From Paraburkholderia oxyphila NBRC 105797 (lineage in GTDB: Bacteria; Pseudomonadota; Gammaproteobacteria; Burkholderiales; Burkholderiaceae): a stretch of DNA of 64,000 bases. Below, in pieces: positions 55,109 to 64,000 of this stretch. Each line of letters opens with the position of its first letter. Position 1 is the first letter of the stretch. The DNA is taken from positions 1-64,000 of the forward strand of contig NZ_BAYD01000043.1 of assembly GCF_000685075.1 (NCBI RefSeq), given 5' to 3'. The notes beneath the pieces were generated by a model. That model was not told the DNA's origin. It ran no database searches and was given only the letters and a program-made list of their open reading frames with translations. A program made the position numbers and the translations under genes.

Positions 55109-55654
55109 TGCGTCGATTGGTACACGAGTCTTCATCCGCTTTCGCAAGCGAAGCTTATTGCCCTGATGACACGCCTCGCTTGCAACAGATTGTTGTGCTT
55201 TTCGATTTCCTGATTTCCCTGATTCTGGAAATAAAGCATCGCGCTGGCGCAACGATTATGAATCTGGCGCTGAATCTTTAATCCGCCGAAAATCGACTCA
55301 GCGTTCGGCTATTCAAAGGTCAGCGTCGTGCAGGAATTTCAATTTATTCTCGTGGTCGCTCCGGTTTGTGGCTGGCGCAGCGCAGGCGCGCTGCCCGGTT
55401 CACACTGATACTGGGCCAGGCAGGGCGGGCTTCCCGCGTCAACGGGAGAGCAAGCAATAAATAAAGCCGAATGACGCAATAATGCAAAATTGTGATTTTT
55501 TGTAAATGTTATTAAGGGGCATGCAAATACTTTCAATCAGCCTTTTAATTGACGAAATCGCAACGGTGTTTATACGTATCGAATACCACCTAACGATTCA
55601 ATCGCCTCTATGATTGTTCGCGACGTTTTACCGCAGCTCAGTCATGAGGACAGT
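55109..55654. other. AT-rich intergenic region, 546 bp
   Basis: It precedes the acetoacetate decarboxylase operon and is AT-rich from about 55440. No gene, clear hairpin or strong operator was recognised. The operon promoter must be here. Confidence 0.5.
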
Positions 55655-56443
55655 ATGGACCTGGAAAGAATCCGCCGCGAAGCGTTCGCGATGCCCGTTC
55701 ACAATCCCGCCTATCCGCGGCCGCCGTTTCGCTTCGTCAAGCGCGAATACTTCATCATCTCCTATGAGACCGACCCCGATGCGCTGCGCGCCATCGTGCC
55801 GGAGCCGCTGAAGCCGGAAAATAATCTGGTCCACTACGAGTTCATCCGCATGCCGGACTCGTCGGGCTTCGGCGACTACACGGAGAGCGGCCAGGTGGTG
55901 ACGGTGCGCGACCCGCAAGGCCGCCTCGCGAACTACACGCATGCCATGTATCTCGACGATGAAGGCCCCATCGCAGGCGGCCGCGAGATCTGGGGTTTTC
56001 CGAAGAAGCTCGCGCGTCCGGTGCTCACCGTGGACGGCAACGACACGCTGCTCGGCACGCTCGACTACGGCACGCAGCGCGTGGCCACCGGCACGATGGG
56101 CTACAAGCACCACGTGCTCAATAGCGAAGACGAGCGCCGCAAGCTCGCCGACACCCCCAACTATCTGCTCAAGGTGCTGCCGCACGTGGACGGCACGGCG
56201 CGCGTATGCGAGCTGGTGCGCTTCTACCTGCGCGATGTGACGGTGCATGGCGCATGGAGCGGTCCGGCCGCGATCGAGCTGCATCCGCATGCGCTCGCGC
56301 CCGTGGCGGATCTGCCGGTGCGTCGCGTGGTGGGCGCGCGTCATGTGATCGCCGACCTCACGCTCGATATCGGCGAAGTCGCTTTCGACTATCTCGCGCA
56401 AACCCCGGCTCGTCAGAGCGAAACCGAAGCAGAACTCGTCTGA
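55655..56443 (+). CDS. adc: Acetoacetate decarboxylase
   Basis: A 262-residue enzyme that turns acetoacetate into acetone and CO2 through a Schiff base. The active site GGREIWGFPKKLARPVL is complete, with Lys117/Lys118 corresponding to the catalytic and neighbouring lysines of the clostridial enzyme. Other conserved parts are FIISYETDPDALRAIVPEPL and MYLDDEGPIAGG. GAGG lies 5 bp before this ATG. With the 3-hydroxybutyrate dehydrogenase 28 bp downstream it handles ketone-body-type C4 acids, probably linked to PHB turnover. Confidence 0.93.
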   Translation: MDLERIRREAFAMPVHNPAYPRPPFRFVKREYFIISYETDPDALRAIVPEPLKPENNLVHYEFIRMPDSSGFGDYTESGQVVTVRDPQGRLANYTHAMYLDDEGPIAGGREIWGFPKKLARPVLTVDGNDTLLGTLDYGTQRVATGTMGYKHHVLNSEDERRKLADTPNYLLKVLPHVDGTARVCELVRFYLRDVTVHGAWSGPAAIELHPHALAPVADLPVRRVVGARHVIADLTLDIGEVAFDYLAQTPARQSETEAELV

Positions 56444-56471
56444 TCGTTGATTGATTAAATAAGGATTACTC

Positions 56472-57254
56472 ATGTCTTTGAAGAACAAGGTGGCTGTGAT
56501 TACCGGCGCCGCAAGCGGCATTGGCGAGCATTGCGCGCGCACGTTTGCGAGCCAGGGCGCGGCGGTCGTGATCGCCGACCTGAACCTCGCGAACGCGGGC
56601 AAGGTGGCCGACAGCATCGTGGCGGCGGGCGGCAAGGCGCTGGCCGTGGCCATGGACGTCACCAATGAGGAAGCCGTGAACGCGGGCATCGAAGAAGCCG
56701 TGAAGGTGTTCGGCGGCATCGACGTGCTGGTGTCGAACGCGGGCATCCAGATCATCAGCCCCGTGGACGAGTTCGCGTTCTCCGACTGGAAGAAGATGCT
56801 CGCGATCCATCTGGACGGCGCATTTCTGACCACCAAGGCCGTGCTCAAGCATATGTACAGCAGTGGCAAGGGCGGCTCGATCGTCTATATGGGCTCGGTG
56901 CACTCGCACGAGGCCTCGAAGCTCAAGGCCGCCTATGTGACCGCGAAGCACGGCCTGCTGGGTCTCGCGCGCGTGGTGGCGAAAGAGGGCGGGCCGCGCG
57001 GCGTGCGCGCGAACGTCGTGTGCCCGGGCTTCGTGCGCACGCCGCTCGTCGACAAGCAGATTCCCGAGCAGGCCAAGGCGCTGGGCATTTCGGAAGCGGA
57101 CGTCGTCAAGAACGTGATGCTCAAGGACACGGTCGATGGCGAATTCACCTCGCTCGACGACGTCTCCAACACGGTCGCCTTCCTGGCGGGCTTCGAGTCC
57201 AACGCCTTGACGGGCCAGTCGGTGCTGGTCACGCACGGCTGGTCGATGCACTAA
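56472..57254 (+). CDS. bdhA: 3-hydroxybutyrate dehydrogenase
   Basis: A 260-residue short-chain dehydrogenase that interconverts 3-hydroxybutyrate and acetoacetate with NAD. It shows VAVITGAASGIGEHCA (cofactor loop), VSNAGIQ, the active Ser in VYMGSVHSHEA and YVTAKHG (YxxxK). The LVTHGWSMH ending and the FGGIDVLVSNAGIQ pattern are typical of this enzyme. Its product feeds the decarboxylase encoded just upstream. Confidence 0.93.
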   Translation: MSLKNKVAVITGAASGIGEHCARTFASQGAAVVIADLNLANAGKVADSIVAAGGKALAVAMDVTNEEAVNAGIEEAVKVFGGIDVLVSNAGIQIISPVDEFAFSDWKKMLAIHLDGAFLTTKAVLKHMYSSGKGGSIVYMGSVHSHEASKLKAAYVTAKHGLLGLARVVAKEGGPRGVRANVVCPGFVRTPLVDKQIPEQAKALGISEADVVKNVMLKDTVDGEFTSLDDVSNTVAFLAGFESNALTGQSVLVTHGWSMH

Positions 57255-57270
57255 GGCGGGGGGAACACGT

Positions 57271-58515
57271 ATGCGCAGCAGCAATACAGCCGCCCGCCAT
57301 GCGCACAAGCCGTTCGAGCTGCCGCGCTACGATGAAATCGCGCTGGTCCTGCAGGGCGGCGGCGCGCTCGGGTCCTACCAGTCCGGCGTGTTCGAGGGGC
57401 TCGCGCAGGCCGGCGTCGAGCCGCACCGGATCGCGGGCGTGTCGATCGGCGCGCTCAATACGGCGATCATCGCGGGCAACGAGCCGGGGCAGCGCGTAGC
57501 GGCGCTGCGCGGCTTCTGGGAGTCGATCTGCCATCCGCTCGACTGGTTCGGCAATCTCGGCTCGCTCGCGTTGCCGCTCATCGGCCAGCACGACTTCGCG
57601 CGCCGCTGGGCCAGCATGTGGGCCGCGGGCCGCGCGCTCACCGAAGGGCAGCCCGGCTTCTTCGCGCCGCGCGTGCCGCTGCCGGTGGCGGGCTGGCACA
57701 AGACGCCGCCTAGCGCCGTGAGCTATTACGACACGGCCGCGTTGAAAGCGACCTTGCAGCGTTTCGCCGATTTCGACCGCATCAACGACGGCCCGATCCG
57801 CGTCTCGGTGGGCGCGGTGAACGTGCGCAGCGGCAATCTCGTCTATTTCGACAACACGAAGATGCGTCTCGAACCCGAGCACTTCATGGCGTCGGGCGCG
57901 TTGCCGCCGGGCTTTCCGGCGGTGGAGATCGACGGCGAGTACTACTGGGACGGCGGCCTCGTGTCGAACACGCCGCTCACGGAAGTGCTGCGCGATGCGG
58001 ACCACAAGGACACGCTGGTGTTCCAGGTCGATCTATGGAGCGCGAGCGGCAACGCGCCCGCGGACTTCCTGGACGTGGCCGAGCGCGCCAAGGACATTCA
58101 GTATTCGAGCCGCACGCGCGCCATCACCAACATGCTGGCCGACCGGCAAAAGCATGCGCGCTTCATCAAGGCGCTACTGGAGCACGTGCCCGCCGAGACG
58201 CGCCGCAGCGACCCGCTCTTCAAGCTGGCCGAGCGCGTGGCCGACGGCTCTGCGATCAACGTGGTGCACCTGATCTACAAGAACAAGCCGTATGAAGGGC
58301 ACTACAAGGATTATGAGTTCAGTGTCGACACGATGGAGGAGCACTGGGCGAGCGGGCTCGAAGACATCCGCGCGTCGTTTGCGCATCCGGAGTGGTTCGC
58401 GGTGCCGAGCCGCGAGCAGGGCTTCGTCACGCACGATATCCACCGGCCTGTGAACGCGTTGCCGGAGTCGGATCGCAGCGTGTTGCCCTCGAACGAAGAG
58501 GCGCAGGCGGCGTAA
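57271..58515 (+). CDS. Patatin-like phospholipase (DUF3734 type)
   Basis: A 414-residue patatin-family serine hydrolase. The oxyanion loop VLQGGGALGSYQSGVFEGLA, nucleophile Ser58 in GVSIGALNTA and catalytic Asp227 in WDGGLVSNTPL form the dyad. The C-terminal 150 residues are the DUF3734 region. It lies 17 bp after bdhA, so it belongs to the same operon. A role in lipid or PHB granule-associated hydrolysis is possible but not shown; related genes recur beside adc and bdhA in this bacterial family. Confidence 0.9.
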   Translation: MRSSNTAARHAHKPFELPRYDEIALVLQGGGALGSYQSGVFEGLAQAGVEPHRIAGVSIGALNTAIIAGNEPGQRVAALRGFWESICHPLDWFGNLGSLALPLIGQHDFARRWASMWAAGRALTEGQPGFFAPRVPLPVAGWHKTPPSAVSYYDTAALKATLQRFADFDRINDGPIRVSVGAVNVRSGNLVYFDNTKMRLEPEHFMASGALPPGFPAVEIDGEYYWDGGLVSNTPLTEVLRDADHKDTLVFQVDLWSASGNAPADFLDVAERAKDIQYSSRTRAITNMLADRQKHARFIKALLEHVPAETRRSDPLFKLAERVADGSAINVVHLIYKNKPYEGHYKDYEFSVDTMEEHWASGLEDIRASFAHPEWFAVPSREQGFVTHDIHRPVNALPESDRSVLPSNEEAQAA

Positions 58516-58582
58516 GGGCTCGCACCGTCGAGTGGCGGCGCGGGCGTTGTGCTCACGCAGGCCTTTGCAATGCGAGGGGCGA

Positions 58583-58600
58583 GCGGGGCACACGCCCCGC
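58583..58600. terminator. GC-rich hairpin between convergent operons
   Basis: A perfect 7-bp stem GCGGGGC/GCCCCGC with a 4-base loop lies in the 96-bp gap between the patatin and enoyl-CoA hydratase genes. No T tract follows on either strand. Confidence 0.4.
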
Positions 58601-58611
58601 CCGCGATGGCC

Positions 58612-59445
58612 TCAGCTTTTCGCGCGCGCCGACGCAGGCACGAAGCGCGGCGCGCGCTTCTCGAGATTCGCCGCGACGGCTTCGCGCTGGTTCGCGCCGC
58701 CGATCAGCGCTTCCTGCTCCACGGATTCGGCGATCAACGTGGCCGCCGCGTCGCCGCGCGCGGCGACCTGGAGCAGACGCTTCGCGGCGCGAATCGCGTC
58801 GGGGCTTTTCTGCGCGATTTCGCGCGCGGTGGCGAGCGCGAGTGCGAGCGGATCGTCGGCCACGCGCGTCGCGAGCCCGAGCTCGACCGCTTCCGCGGCC
58901 GGGACGATGCGCGCGGTGTAGATCAATTCGCGCAAGCGGTCGTCGCGCACGAGGTCGCGCGTGAGCACCATGCCGCCCATGTCGGGCACGAGACCCCATT
59001 TCATTTCCATCACCGAAAGGCGCGTATCGGGGGCGACGTAGCGCAGGTCGGCGCCCAGCGCGAGCTGCAGCCCACCGCCGAAGGCCACGCCATGCAGCGC
59101 CGCGATCACGGGCACCGGCAACTCGCGCCATAGCGTGCAGATGAACTGGAATTCATTGCTGATACCGCGCGTGCGCTGCGCCAGCGGCTTCTCGCGGGCC
59201 GTTTGCGCGAGGGCGCCCATGCTCTCCAGATCGAGGCCCGCGCAGAATGCCTTGCCGTTGCCCGAGAGCACGACCGCGCGCAGATCGGCCTCGTTGGCGA
59301 GCCGCTCGCCCGCCGCGATCAGCGCGTCGAACATGGCGGGGCTCAGCGCGTTCATCTTGTCCGCGCGGTTCAGGCGCACGTCGGCGACACCATCCGCGAT
59401 GGCGATTTCCACGAGTGCGCTGCTATCGGTAGGGCCTGCGTTCAT
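58612..59445 (-). CDS. Enoyl-CoA hydratase/isomerase (crotonase) family protein
   Basis: A 277-residue crotonase-fold enzyme. Oxyanion-hole segments are VVLSGNGKAFCAGLDLESMG and AALHGVAFGGGLQLALGADL; a Glu lies in MEMKWGLVPDMGG where hydratases keep one catalytic residue. The substrate is an acyl-CoA, probably the product of the carboxylase/ligase pair upstream in the operon (36-bp gap). Confidence 0.9.
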   Translation of the reverse strand: MNAGPTDSSALVEIAIADGVADVRLNRADKMNALSPAMFDALIAAGERLANEADLRAVVLSGNGKAFCAGLDLESMGALAQTAREKPLAQRTRGISNEFQFICTLWRELPVPVIAALHGVAFGGGLQLALGADLRYVAPDTRLSVMEMKWGLVPDMGGMVLTRDLVRDDRLRELIYTARIVPAAEAVELGLATRVADDPLALALATAREIAQKSPDAIRAAKRLLQVAARGDAAATLIAESVEQEALIGGANQREAVAANLEKRAPRFVPASARAKS

Positions 59446-59481
59446 GTCTGCTCCTGATTCAATCCAGTTGTACGGGGCGTG

Positions 59482-62400
59482 TCACCACGTATCGACGAAA
59501 CGCCGCCGCGTGCTCGCGCCCTCTTGCGGCGCGTGGCCCTGGCTCGCATTGAGCCCGCGCATGAGCCAGCGGCGTGTCTCCGCCGGGTCGATCACGCCGT
59601 CGATTTCGAGGAAGCTTGCCATGTTGATGGCCTTGCCGTTGCGATACGCGTCCGCGACCATGCGCTCGAATAGCGCCTCGCGCTCGGCCGGATTCTCGAT
59701 GGCGGCCAGTTCCTTCGCATAGCCGAGGCGCACGGCGCCTTCGAGGCCCATCGCGCCGAACTCGCCGCTTGGCCAGGCGATCGTGAAGAGCGGTGCGTGA
59801 AAGCTGCCCGCCGCCATCGCCTGCGCGCCGAGTCCGTAGCCCTTGCGCAGCACGACCGTGAAGAACGGCACGCGCAGGCTCGCGCCCGCGACGAACATGC
59901 GCGAAACGTGGCGCACGGTGGCCTGCTTTTCCGAATCGGGGCCCACCATGAAGCCCGGGGTATCGCACAGCGAGACGAGCGGAATGCCGAACGTGTCGCA
60001 CAGCTGCATGAAGCGCGCGGCCTTGTCGCCGGCCTGGGCGTCGATGGCGCCGCCCAGATGCATCGGGTTATTGGCAAGCAATCCGAACGGTTTTCCCTCG
60101 ATGCGCACGAACGCCGTGATGAGGCCGGGCGCGAACGCGCGGCGCAGTTCGAGCACCGAGCCGCTGTCGGCCAGCGAGGCAATCACCTGACGAATGTCGT
60201 ACACGCGCAGACGATTCTCGGGGATGGCTGCGCGCAGGAGGCGCTGGTCGGCACAGGTCCAGTCGTTCAGCGGCCCCTGAAAATACGAGAGATATTGCTT
60301 CGCCACGCGCACGGCGTGCGCCTCGTCATCCACGAGCACGTCGATCACGCCATTGGGCGCCTGCACGCTCGCCGGACCCACTTCCTCGGGCGTGAACTTG
60401 CCGAGGCCGCCGCCTTCGATCATCGCCGGTCCCGCCATGCCGATGCTCGCGTTGCGCGTGGCGATGATGACGTCGCAGCAGCCGAGCAGTGCCGCGTTGC
60501 CCGCGAAGCAGCGGCCCGAGACCACGCCCACCAGCGGCACCTGGCCCGAGAGCCGCGCCATGCTCGCGAAGGTGCGGCAGTCGAGGCCGGCCACGCCCAC
60601 GTGGTCGGTGTCGCCGGGGCGGCCGCCGCCGCCTTCCGCGAACAGCACGAGCGGCAGGCGCCATTGCTCGGCGAGCTGCAGCATGCGGTCGGTCTTCTTG
60701 TGACTCATCATGCCCTGCGTGCCCGCGAACACGGTGTAGTCATAGGCGATGGCCATGCAGCGCGCGGCCTGCGCGCCAAACTGCGCCGCGTTCACGGTGC
60801 CGAGGCCGGCGATCAGGCCATCGGCGGGGCTCTGCGCAATGAGATCGTCGAGCGGGCGCCGTCCGCGTTGCGCCGCGAGCGCGAGCGCGCCGTATTCGAC
60901 GAAGCTCTCCGCGTCGAGCAAATCGTCGAGGTTCTCGCGCGCCGTGCGCTGGCCCGTCTTGCGGCGCCGCTCCACGGCGTGCGGGCGGCGCTCGTCGCGC
61001 GTGATCGCGTGGCGCTCGAAGACTTCGGCGAGATCGGCGCGAATGTGCGCGAGGTCGCGGCTCGCCTCCGTCTCGACCTGCGCCGCCGCGACTTCGGCGG
61101 GCTCGATGAAGACGAGCGGCGCGCCTTCGTAGACGGTGCCGCCCGGCTCGCTGGCGAGCGCGCGCACGATGCCGCTTTGCGCGGCCTGCACCACGAACTC
61201 CATCTTCATCGCTTCGAGCACGGCAATGGGCTGGCCGACGGCGACCGCGTCGCCCAACTGCACGTCGAGGCTCACGAGCACGCCCTGGCTGGGCGCCGTG
61301 AGCGGCACGCAGCCGGGCGGGGCGTCATGATGCGTCGTGCCTGCCGTGTGCGCCGGAACGGGCGGTGCGGCATCCGCGCTGAAGAACAGTTGCGGATGCG
61401 CGTCGTTCTGCGTTTCGACCAGCTCGCTGATATGACGCTCGATGAAGCGCGTATCGACTGCGTAGACCGGCAGCTCGGGGCGCTGCAACAGGTTCAGCAG
61501 GAAGCCGATATTGCTCGCCACGCCTTCGAGACGGAACTCGCACAGCCCCCTCGAAGCCCGCCGCAGCGCGCTCGCGAAATCGTCCGCGTGCGCGATGAGC
61601 TTGGCGATCAGCGAGTCGTAGCTCGGGCTCGTGGCGTAACCGGCGTAGCCATAGCCGTCCACGCGCAGGCCCGCGCCGCTCGGCGGCTCCCAGGCGCTCA
61701 GGACGCCGCCCGCCGCGTGCGCGCTGCCATCGGCCTGCATCGTCTCCAGATTGACGCGCGCCTGCACGGCGTAGCCGCGCGGGTGCGGCGGCTCCTGAAG
61801 CTTGAGCCCGGCGAGCGTCGCGCCCTGCGCGAGCGCGAGCTGCGTGCGCACCAGATCGACGCCCGTGACCGCCTCGGTCACGCAGTGCTCGACCTGCACG
61901 CGCGGGTTCGCCTCCATGAACACGAAGTCGCCGCGCACGGTATCGACGAGAAACTCGAACGTGCCGATGCCGCGATAGCTCACGGCGCGCGCGAGCGTGA
62001 GCGCGGCCTCGATGATCGCGCGGCGCAGCGCGGCGTCGAGGCCCGGCGCGGGCGCGATCTCGATCACCTTCTGGTGGCGCCGCTGCAGGCTGCAGTCGCG
62101 CTCCCACAGGTGGGTGACCTGCGCGCCGTCGCCGAGTATCTGCACCTCCACGTGGCGCGCGTGCTCGATCAGACGCTCCACATACAGCGCGCCGTTACCG
62201 AAGGCGGTGCGCGCCTCGGACTCGCAGCGCGCGAACGCTTCTTCGAGACTGGCGGTGTCGCGCACCGCGCGCATGCCGCGTCCGCCGCCGCCGGCGAGCG
62301 CCTTGACCATGATGGCGCCGTGAACGGCCAGAAACGCGCGCGCCTCATCGAGCGTGGTCGCGTGGTTCGTGCCCGCCGCAAGCGGCACGCCGCAGCGCGC

Positions 62401-62787
62401 GGCCAGCTCGCGCGCCCGGGCCTTGTCGCCGAAGATGCGCAGCACGTCGGGCGCGGGGCCGACGAAGCGCAGGCCCGCGTCCTCGCAACGCTGGGCGAAG
62501 TCGGCGCGCTCGCTCAGGAAGCCGTAGCCGGGATGCACGGCGTCGCAACCGTGCGCGCGGGCTGCGGCAATCAACGCGTCCATGTCGAGGTAGGCCGCCA
62601 CGCCGCGCCCGGCGAGCGGCACGGCCAGATCGGCGCGGCGCACGTGCAGCGCGTGGGCGTCGTCTTCGGCGTAGACGGCCACGCTGCGCACGCCTGCCTC
62701 GGCGGCGGCGCGGGCGATGCGGATGGCGATCTCGCCACGGTTGGCGATCAGGAGCGTCCCGATCGGATTTACGGTGGATATCGTCAC
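59482..62787 (-). CDS. Single-chain multidomain acyl-CoA carboxylase (BC-BCCP-CT)
   Basis: A 1101-residue biotin enzyme combining three functions. Residues 1-450: biotin carboxylase (GTLLIANRGEIAIRIARAAA, KALAGGGGRGMRAV, FMEANPRVQVEHCVTEAVTG). Near residue 528: biotin carrier site AMKMEFV. Residues about 590-1090: carboxyltransferase (MSHKKTDRMLQLAEQWRLPL, LVSLCDTPGFMVGPDSEKQA). This architecture matches the long-chain acyl-CoA carboxylases known as homo-hexamers. It carboxylates an acyl-CoA with ATP and bicarbonate. A GTG start overlaps the ligase stop by 4 bp, showing coupled translation. Confidence 0.9.
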   Translation of the reverse strand: MTISTVNPIGTLLIANRGEIAIRIARAAAEAGVRSVAVYAEDDAHALHVRRADLAVPLAGRGVAAYLDMDALIAAARAHGCDAVHPGYGFLSERADFAQRCEDAGLRFVGPAPDVLRIFGDKARARELAARCGVPLAAGTNHATTLDEARAFLAVHGAIMVKALAGGGGRGMRAVRDTASLEEAFARCESEARTAFGNGALYVERLIEHARHVEVQILGDGAQVTHLWERDCSLQRRHQKVIEIAPAPGLDAALRRAIIEAALTLARAVSYRGIGTFEFLVDTVRGDFVFMEANPRVQVEHCVTEAVTGVDLVRTQLALAQGATLAGLKLQEPPHPRGYAVQARVNLETMQADGSAHAAGGVLSAWEPPSGAGLRVDGYGYAGYATSPSYDSLIAKLIAHADDFASALRRASRGLCEFRLEGVASNIGFLLNLLQRPELPVYAVDTRFIERHISELVETQNDAHPQLFFSADAAPPVPAHTAGTTHHDAPPGCVPLTAPSQGVLVSLDVQLGDAVAVGQPIAVLEAMKMEFVVQAAQSGIVRALASEPGGTVYEGAPLVFIEPAEVAAAQVETEASRDLAHIRADLAEVFERHAITRDERRPHAVERRRKTGQRTARENLDDLLDAESFVEYGALALAAQRGRRPLDDLIAQSPADGLIAGLGTVNAAQFGAQAARCMAIAYDYTVFAGTQGMMSHKKTDRMLQLAEQWRLPLVLFAEGGGGRPGDTDHVGVAGLDCRTFASMARLSGQVPLVGVVSGRCFAGNAALLGCCDVIIATRNASIGMAGPAMIEGGGLGKFTPEEVGPASVQAPNGVIDVLVDDEAHAVRVAKQYLSYFQGPLNDWTCADQRLLRAAIPENRLRVYDIRQVIASLADSGSVLELRRAFAPGLITAFVRIEGKPFGLLANNPMHLGGAIDAQAGDKAARFMQLCDTFGIPLVSLCDTPGFMVGPDSEKQATVRHVSRMFVAGASLRVPFFTVVLRKGYGLGAQAMAAGSFHAPLFTIAWPSGEFGAMGLEGAVRLGYAKELAAIENPAEREALFERMVADAYRNGKAINMASFLEIDGVIDPAETRRWLMRGLNASQGHAPQEGASTRRRFVDTW

Positions 62788-64000
62788 AACAGCTTGTCCA
62801 GTTCCTGTTTCCTGACCTTGCCGGTCGCGGTCATCGGCAATGCGTCGATCACGCGGATTTCCGGCACCTTGTAGACCGCCATCGACTCGCGGCACCAGGC
62901 GGCGAGCTCGTCCGCACGCGTGCCGCTGCCTGGCTTGAGCACGACGAAGGCCACCGGCTGCTGGCCGCGCGCCGCATCGGGGCGCCCGACCACGGCGCTG
63001 CCGAGAATCGCGGGATGCTGGCCGAGCAGCGCCTCGAGCTCGCTCGGAAAGACGCTCATGCCGTTCACCTTGAGCATCTCCTTGCGCCGGCCCAGATAGC
63101 GGATGAATCCTTCCTCGGTGATCACGGCGAGGTCGCCCGTATGGAGCCAGCCGTCGCGCAGCGCCTCGGCGCTCGCCTGCGCGCGCTGCCAGTAGCCCTT
63201 GAAGAGCGAGGGCGAGCGCACGCACAATTCGCCTTCCATGCCGGGCGGCAGCAGCGCGCCGCTCGCGAAGTCGCAGATCTTGAACTCGGTGCCCGGCACC
63301 GGCAGGCCCACGAAGGTGGGCTGCGCGCGCAGATCGCGGTCGTCGTCCTGCAGGCCGAGCGTGAAGGTATCGCACGTGTGCGTCTCGGTCATGCCGTAGC
63401 TGAACTCGTAGAGCGTGCAGCCCGTGAGTTCGCGCCAGCGGCGCCGGTATTCGCGCGTGAGCTTCTTGATGAACGAGATCGCGCCCACCTGGCGCAGCGA
63501 CGCGTAGTCGAAGTCGTGCACGCGCGCATGGTCGAGCACCTCGGCGATGCTGTCGACGAGCATGCCGCAATGGCTGACGCGGTAGTGCTGCACCGCGCTC
63601 ATCCAGGCGAGCGGGTCCCAGCGCGCGAGCAGCACGAGCGAGGCGCCCGCGAACACGGGAAAGAGCAGGCCGGCGTTCTCGCCCGCGATCCAGAATTCGG
63701 GCAGGAAGTTGAGGAACACCGCGTCCTCGCCCGCTTGCAGCGCCACCGGCATGAAGCTCGCGCAGGTGTAGAGCATGTCGCCGTGCGTGTGGATGCAGCC
63801 CTTGGGCAAGCCGGTCGTGCCGCCCGTGTAGTTGAGCGCGGCGACGTCGCCCAGTTGCGGCTCGTGAGCGGGCGCGGGGCCGCGTGTGGCAGCGAGCGCG
63901 GGCAGAAAGTCGATGGCGTTTGCGCTCGCCACTTTCGGTGCGAGCACGATATCGGGGAGCGGCACGGGCAGGGGGACGGTATCCGGCGACCGGTCGCCAC
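62784..64000 (-). CDS. AMP-binding acyl-CoA synthetase (partial, cut by window edge)
   Basis: The C-terminal 400 or so residues of an acyl-CoA ligase; the frame is open to the window edge, so the N terminus lies beyond it. The phosphate loop LNYTGGTTGLPKGCIHTH, the segment YEFSYGMTETHTCDTFTLGL, the TGDL motif (WLHTGDLAVI) and the C-terminal catalytic LPMTATGKVRKQEL are visible. It activates a carboxylic acid as its CoA thioester, which the carboxylase and hydratase downstream may process. The acid is unknown. Confidence 0.9.
   Translation of the reverse strand, partial: GDRSPDTVPLPVPLPDIVLAPKVASANAIDFLPALAATRGPAPAHEPQLGDVAALNYTGGTTGLPKGCIHTHGDMLYTCASFMPVALQAGEDAVFLNFLPEFWIAGENAGLLFPVFAGASLVLLARWDPLAWMSAVQHYRVSHCGMLVDSIAEVLDHARVHDFDYASLRQVGAISFIKKLTREYRRRWRELTGCTLYEFSYGMTETHTCDTFTLGLQDDDRDLRAQPTFVGLPVPGTEFKICDFASGALLPPGMEGELCVRSPSLFKGYWQRAQASAEALRDGWLHTGDLAVITEEGFIRYLGRRKEMLKVNGMSVFPSELEALLGQHPAILGSAVVGRPDAARGQQPVAFVVLKPGSGTRADELAAWCRESMAVYKVPEIRVIDALPMTATGKVRKQELDKLL

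Noticed and set aside
59797..62874. 1025-codon open frame antisense to the acyl-CoA carboxylase
   Set aside because: Same reason: GC-driven shadow of a gene with clear catalytic motifs.

Overview
The window is GC-rich DNA (AT-rich only in a few intergenic stretches) from a member of the Burkholderiaceae, most likely Paraburkholderia or a close relative such as Caballeronia. Support comes from gene families typical of that group (DUF4148 protein, MXKDX pentapeptide protein, SigF/NrsF pair, several LysR regulators, acetoacetate decarboxylase with 3-hydroxybutyrate dehydrogenase). It carries the replication and partition locus of a secondary replicon (second chromosome, chromid or megaplasmid) at about 46.3-53.5 kb. 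No rRNA, tRNA, insertion sequence or CRISPR array was seen.

Left part (0-15 kb): a LysR regulator diverges from a membrane protein. A four-gene operon on the minus strand joins three SPFH-domain proteins (one long, plus HflK- and HflC-like) to a metal P-type ATPase; two of its proteins carry His-rich tails. Then follow a diguanylate cyclase, a degenerate LysM/M23 lipoprotein, a flavodoxin-like protein, DUF1697 and DUF2278 proteins, and a cysteine desulfurase-CutC pair.

Middle part (15-44.8 kb): an isolated glycosyltransferase; a PRC-barrel protein; a LysR-controlled operon that resembles part of an itaconate/mesaconate-type CoA pathway (hydratase, acyl-CoA dehydrogenase, CoA-transferase); and an ECF sigma/anti-sigma pair (SigF/NrsF type) facing a cytochrome b561-molybdoenzyme-MXKDX operon, each side with a matching GTAACC-N16-CGAA promoter. 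Next are a HiPIP, a small secreted-protein/transglycosylase operon, a phospholipase C, and a LysR-controlled operon of D-glutamate cyclase-family protein, MFS transporter and fused 5-oxoprolinase/hydantoinase. ZapE-like and flavin reductase-like genes close this part.

Replicon core (44.8-53.5 kb): a 1.5 kb gene-free stretch leads into 18 copies of the 17-bp interrupted palindrome TGTGTCGA-S-TCGACACA, a probable parS centromere array, then a terminator, parB, parA, an iteron-bearing origin and a divergent rep gene followed by DnaA-box-like sites.

Right part (53.6-64 kb): a SET-domain protein, a collapsed ring-cleavage dioxygenase remnant, a pyridoxamine-phosphate-oxidase-like protein, an acetoacetate decarboxylase/3-hydroxybutyrate dehydrogenase/patatin operon (ketone body or PHB-related), and a minus-strand operon of acyl-CoA ligase (cut by the window edge), single-chain acyl-CoA carboxylase and enoyl-CoA hydratase.
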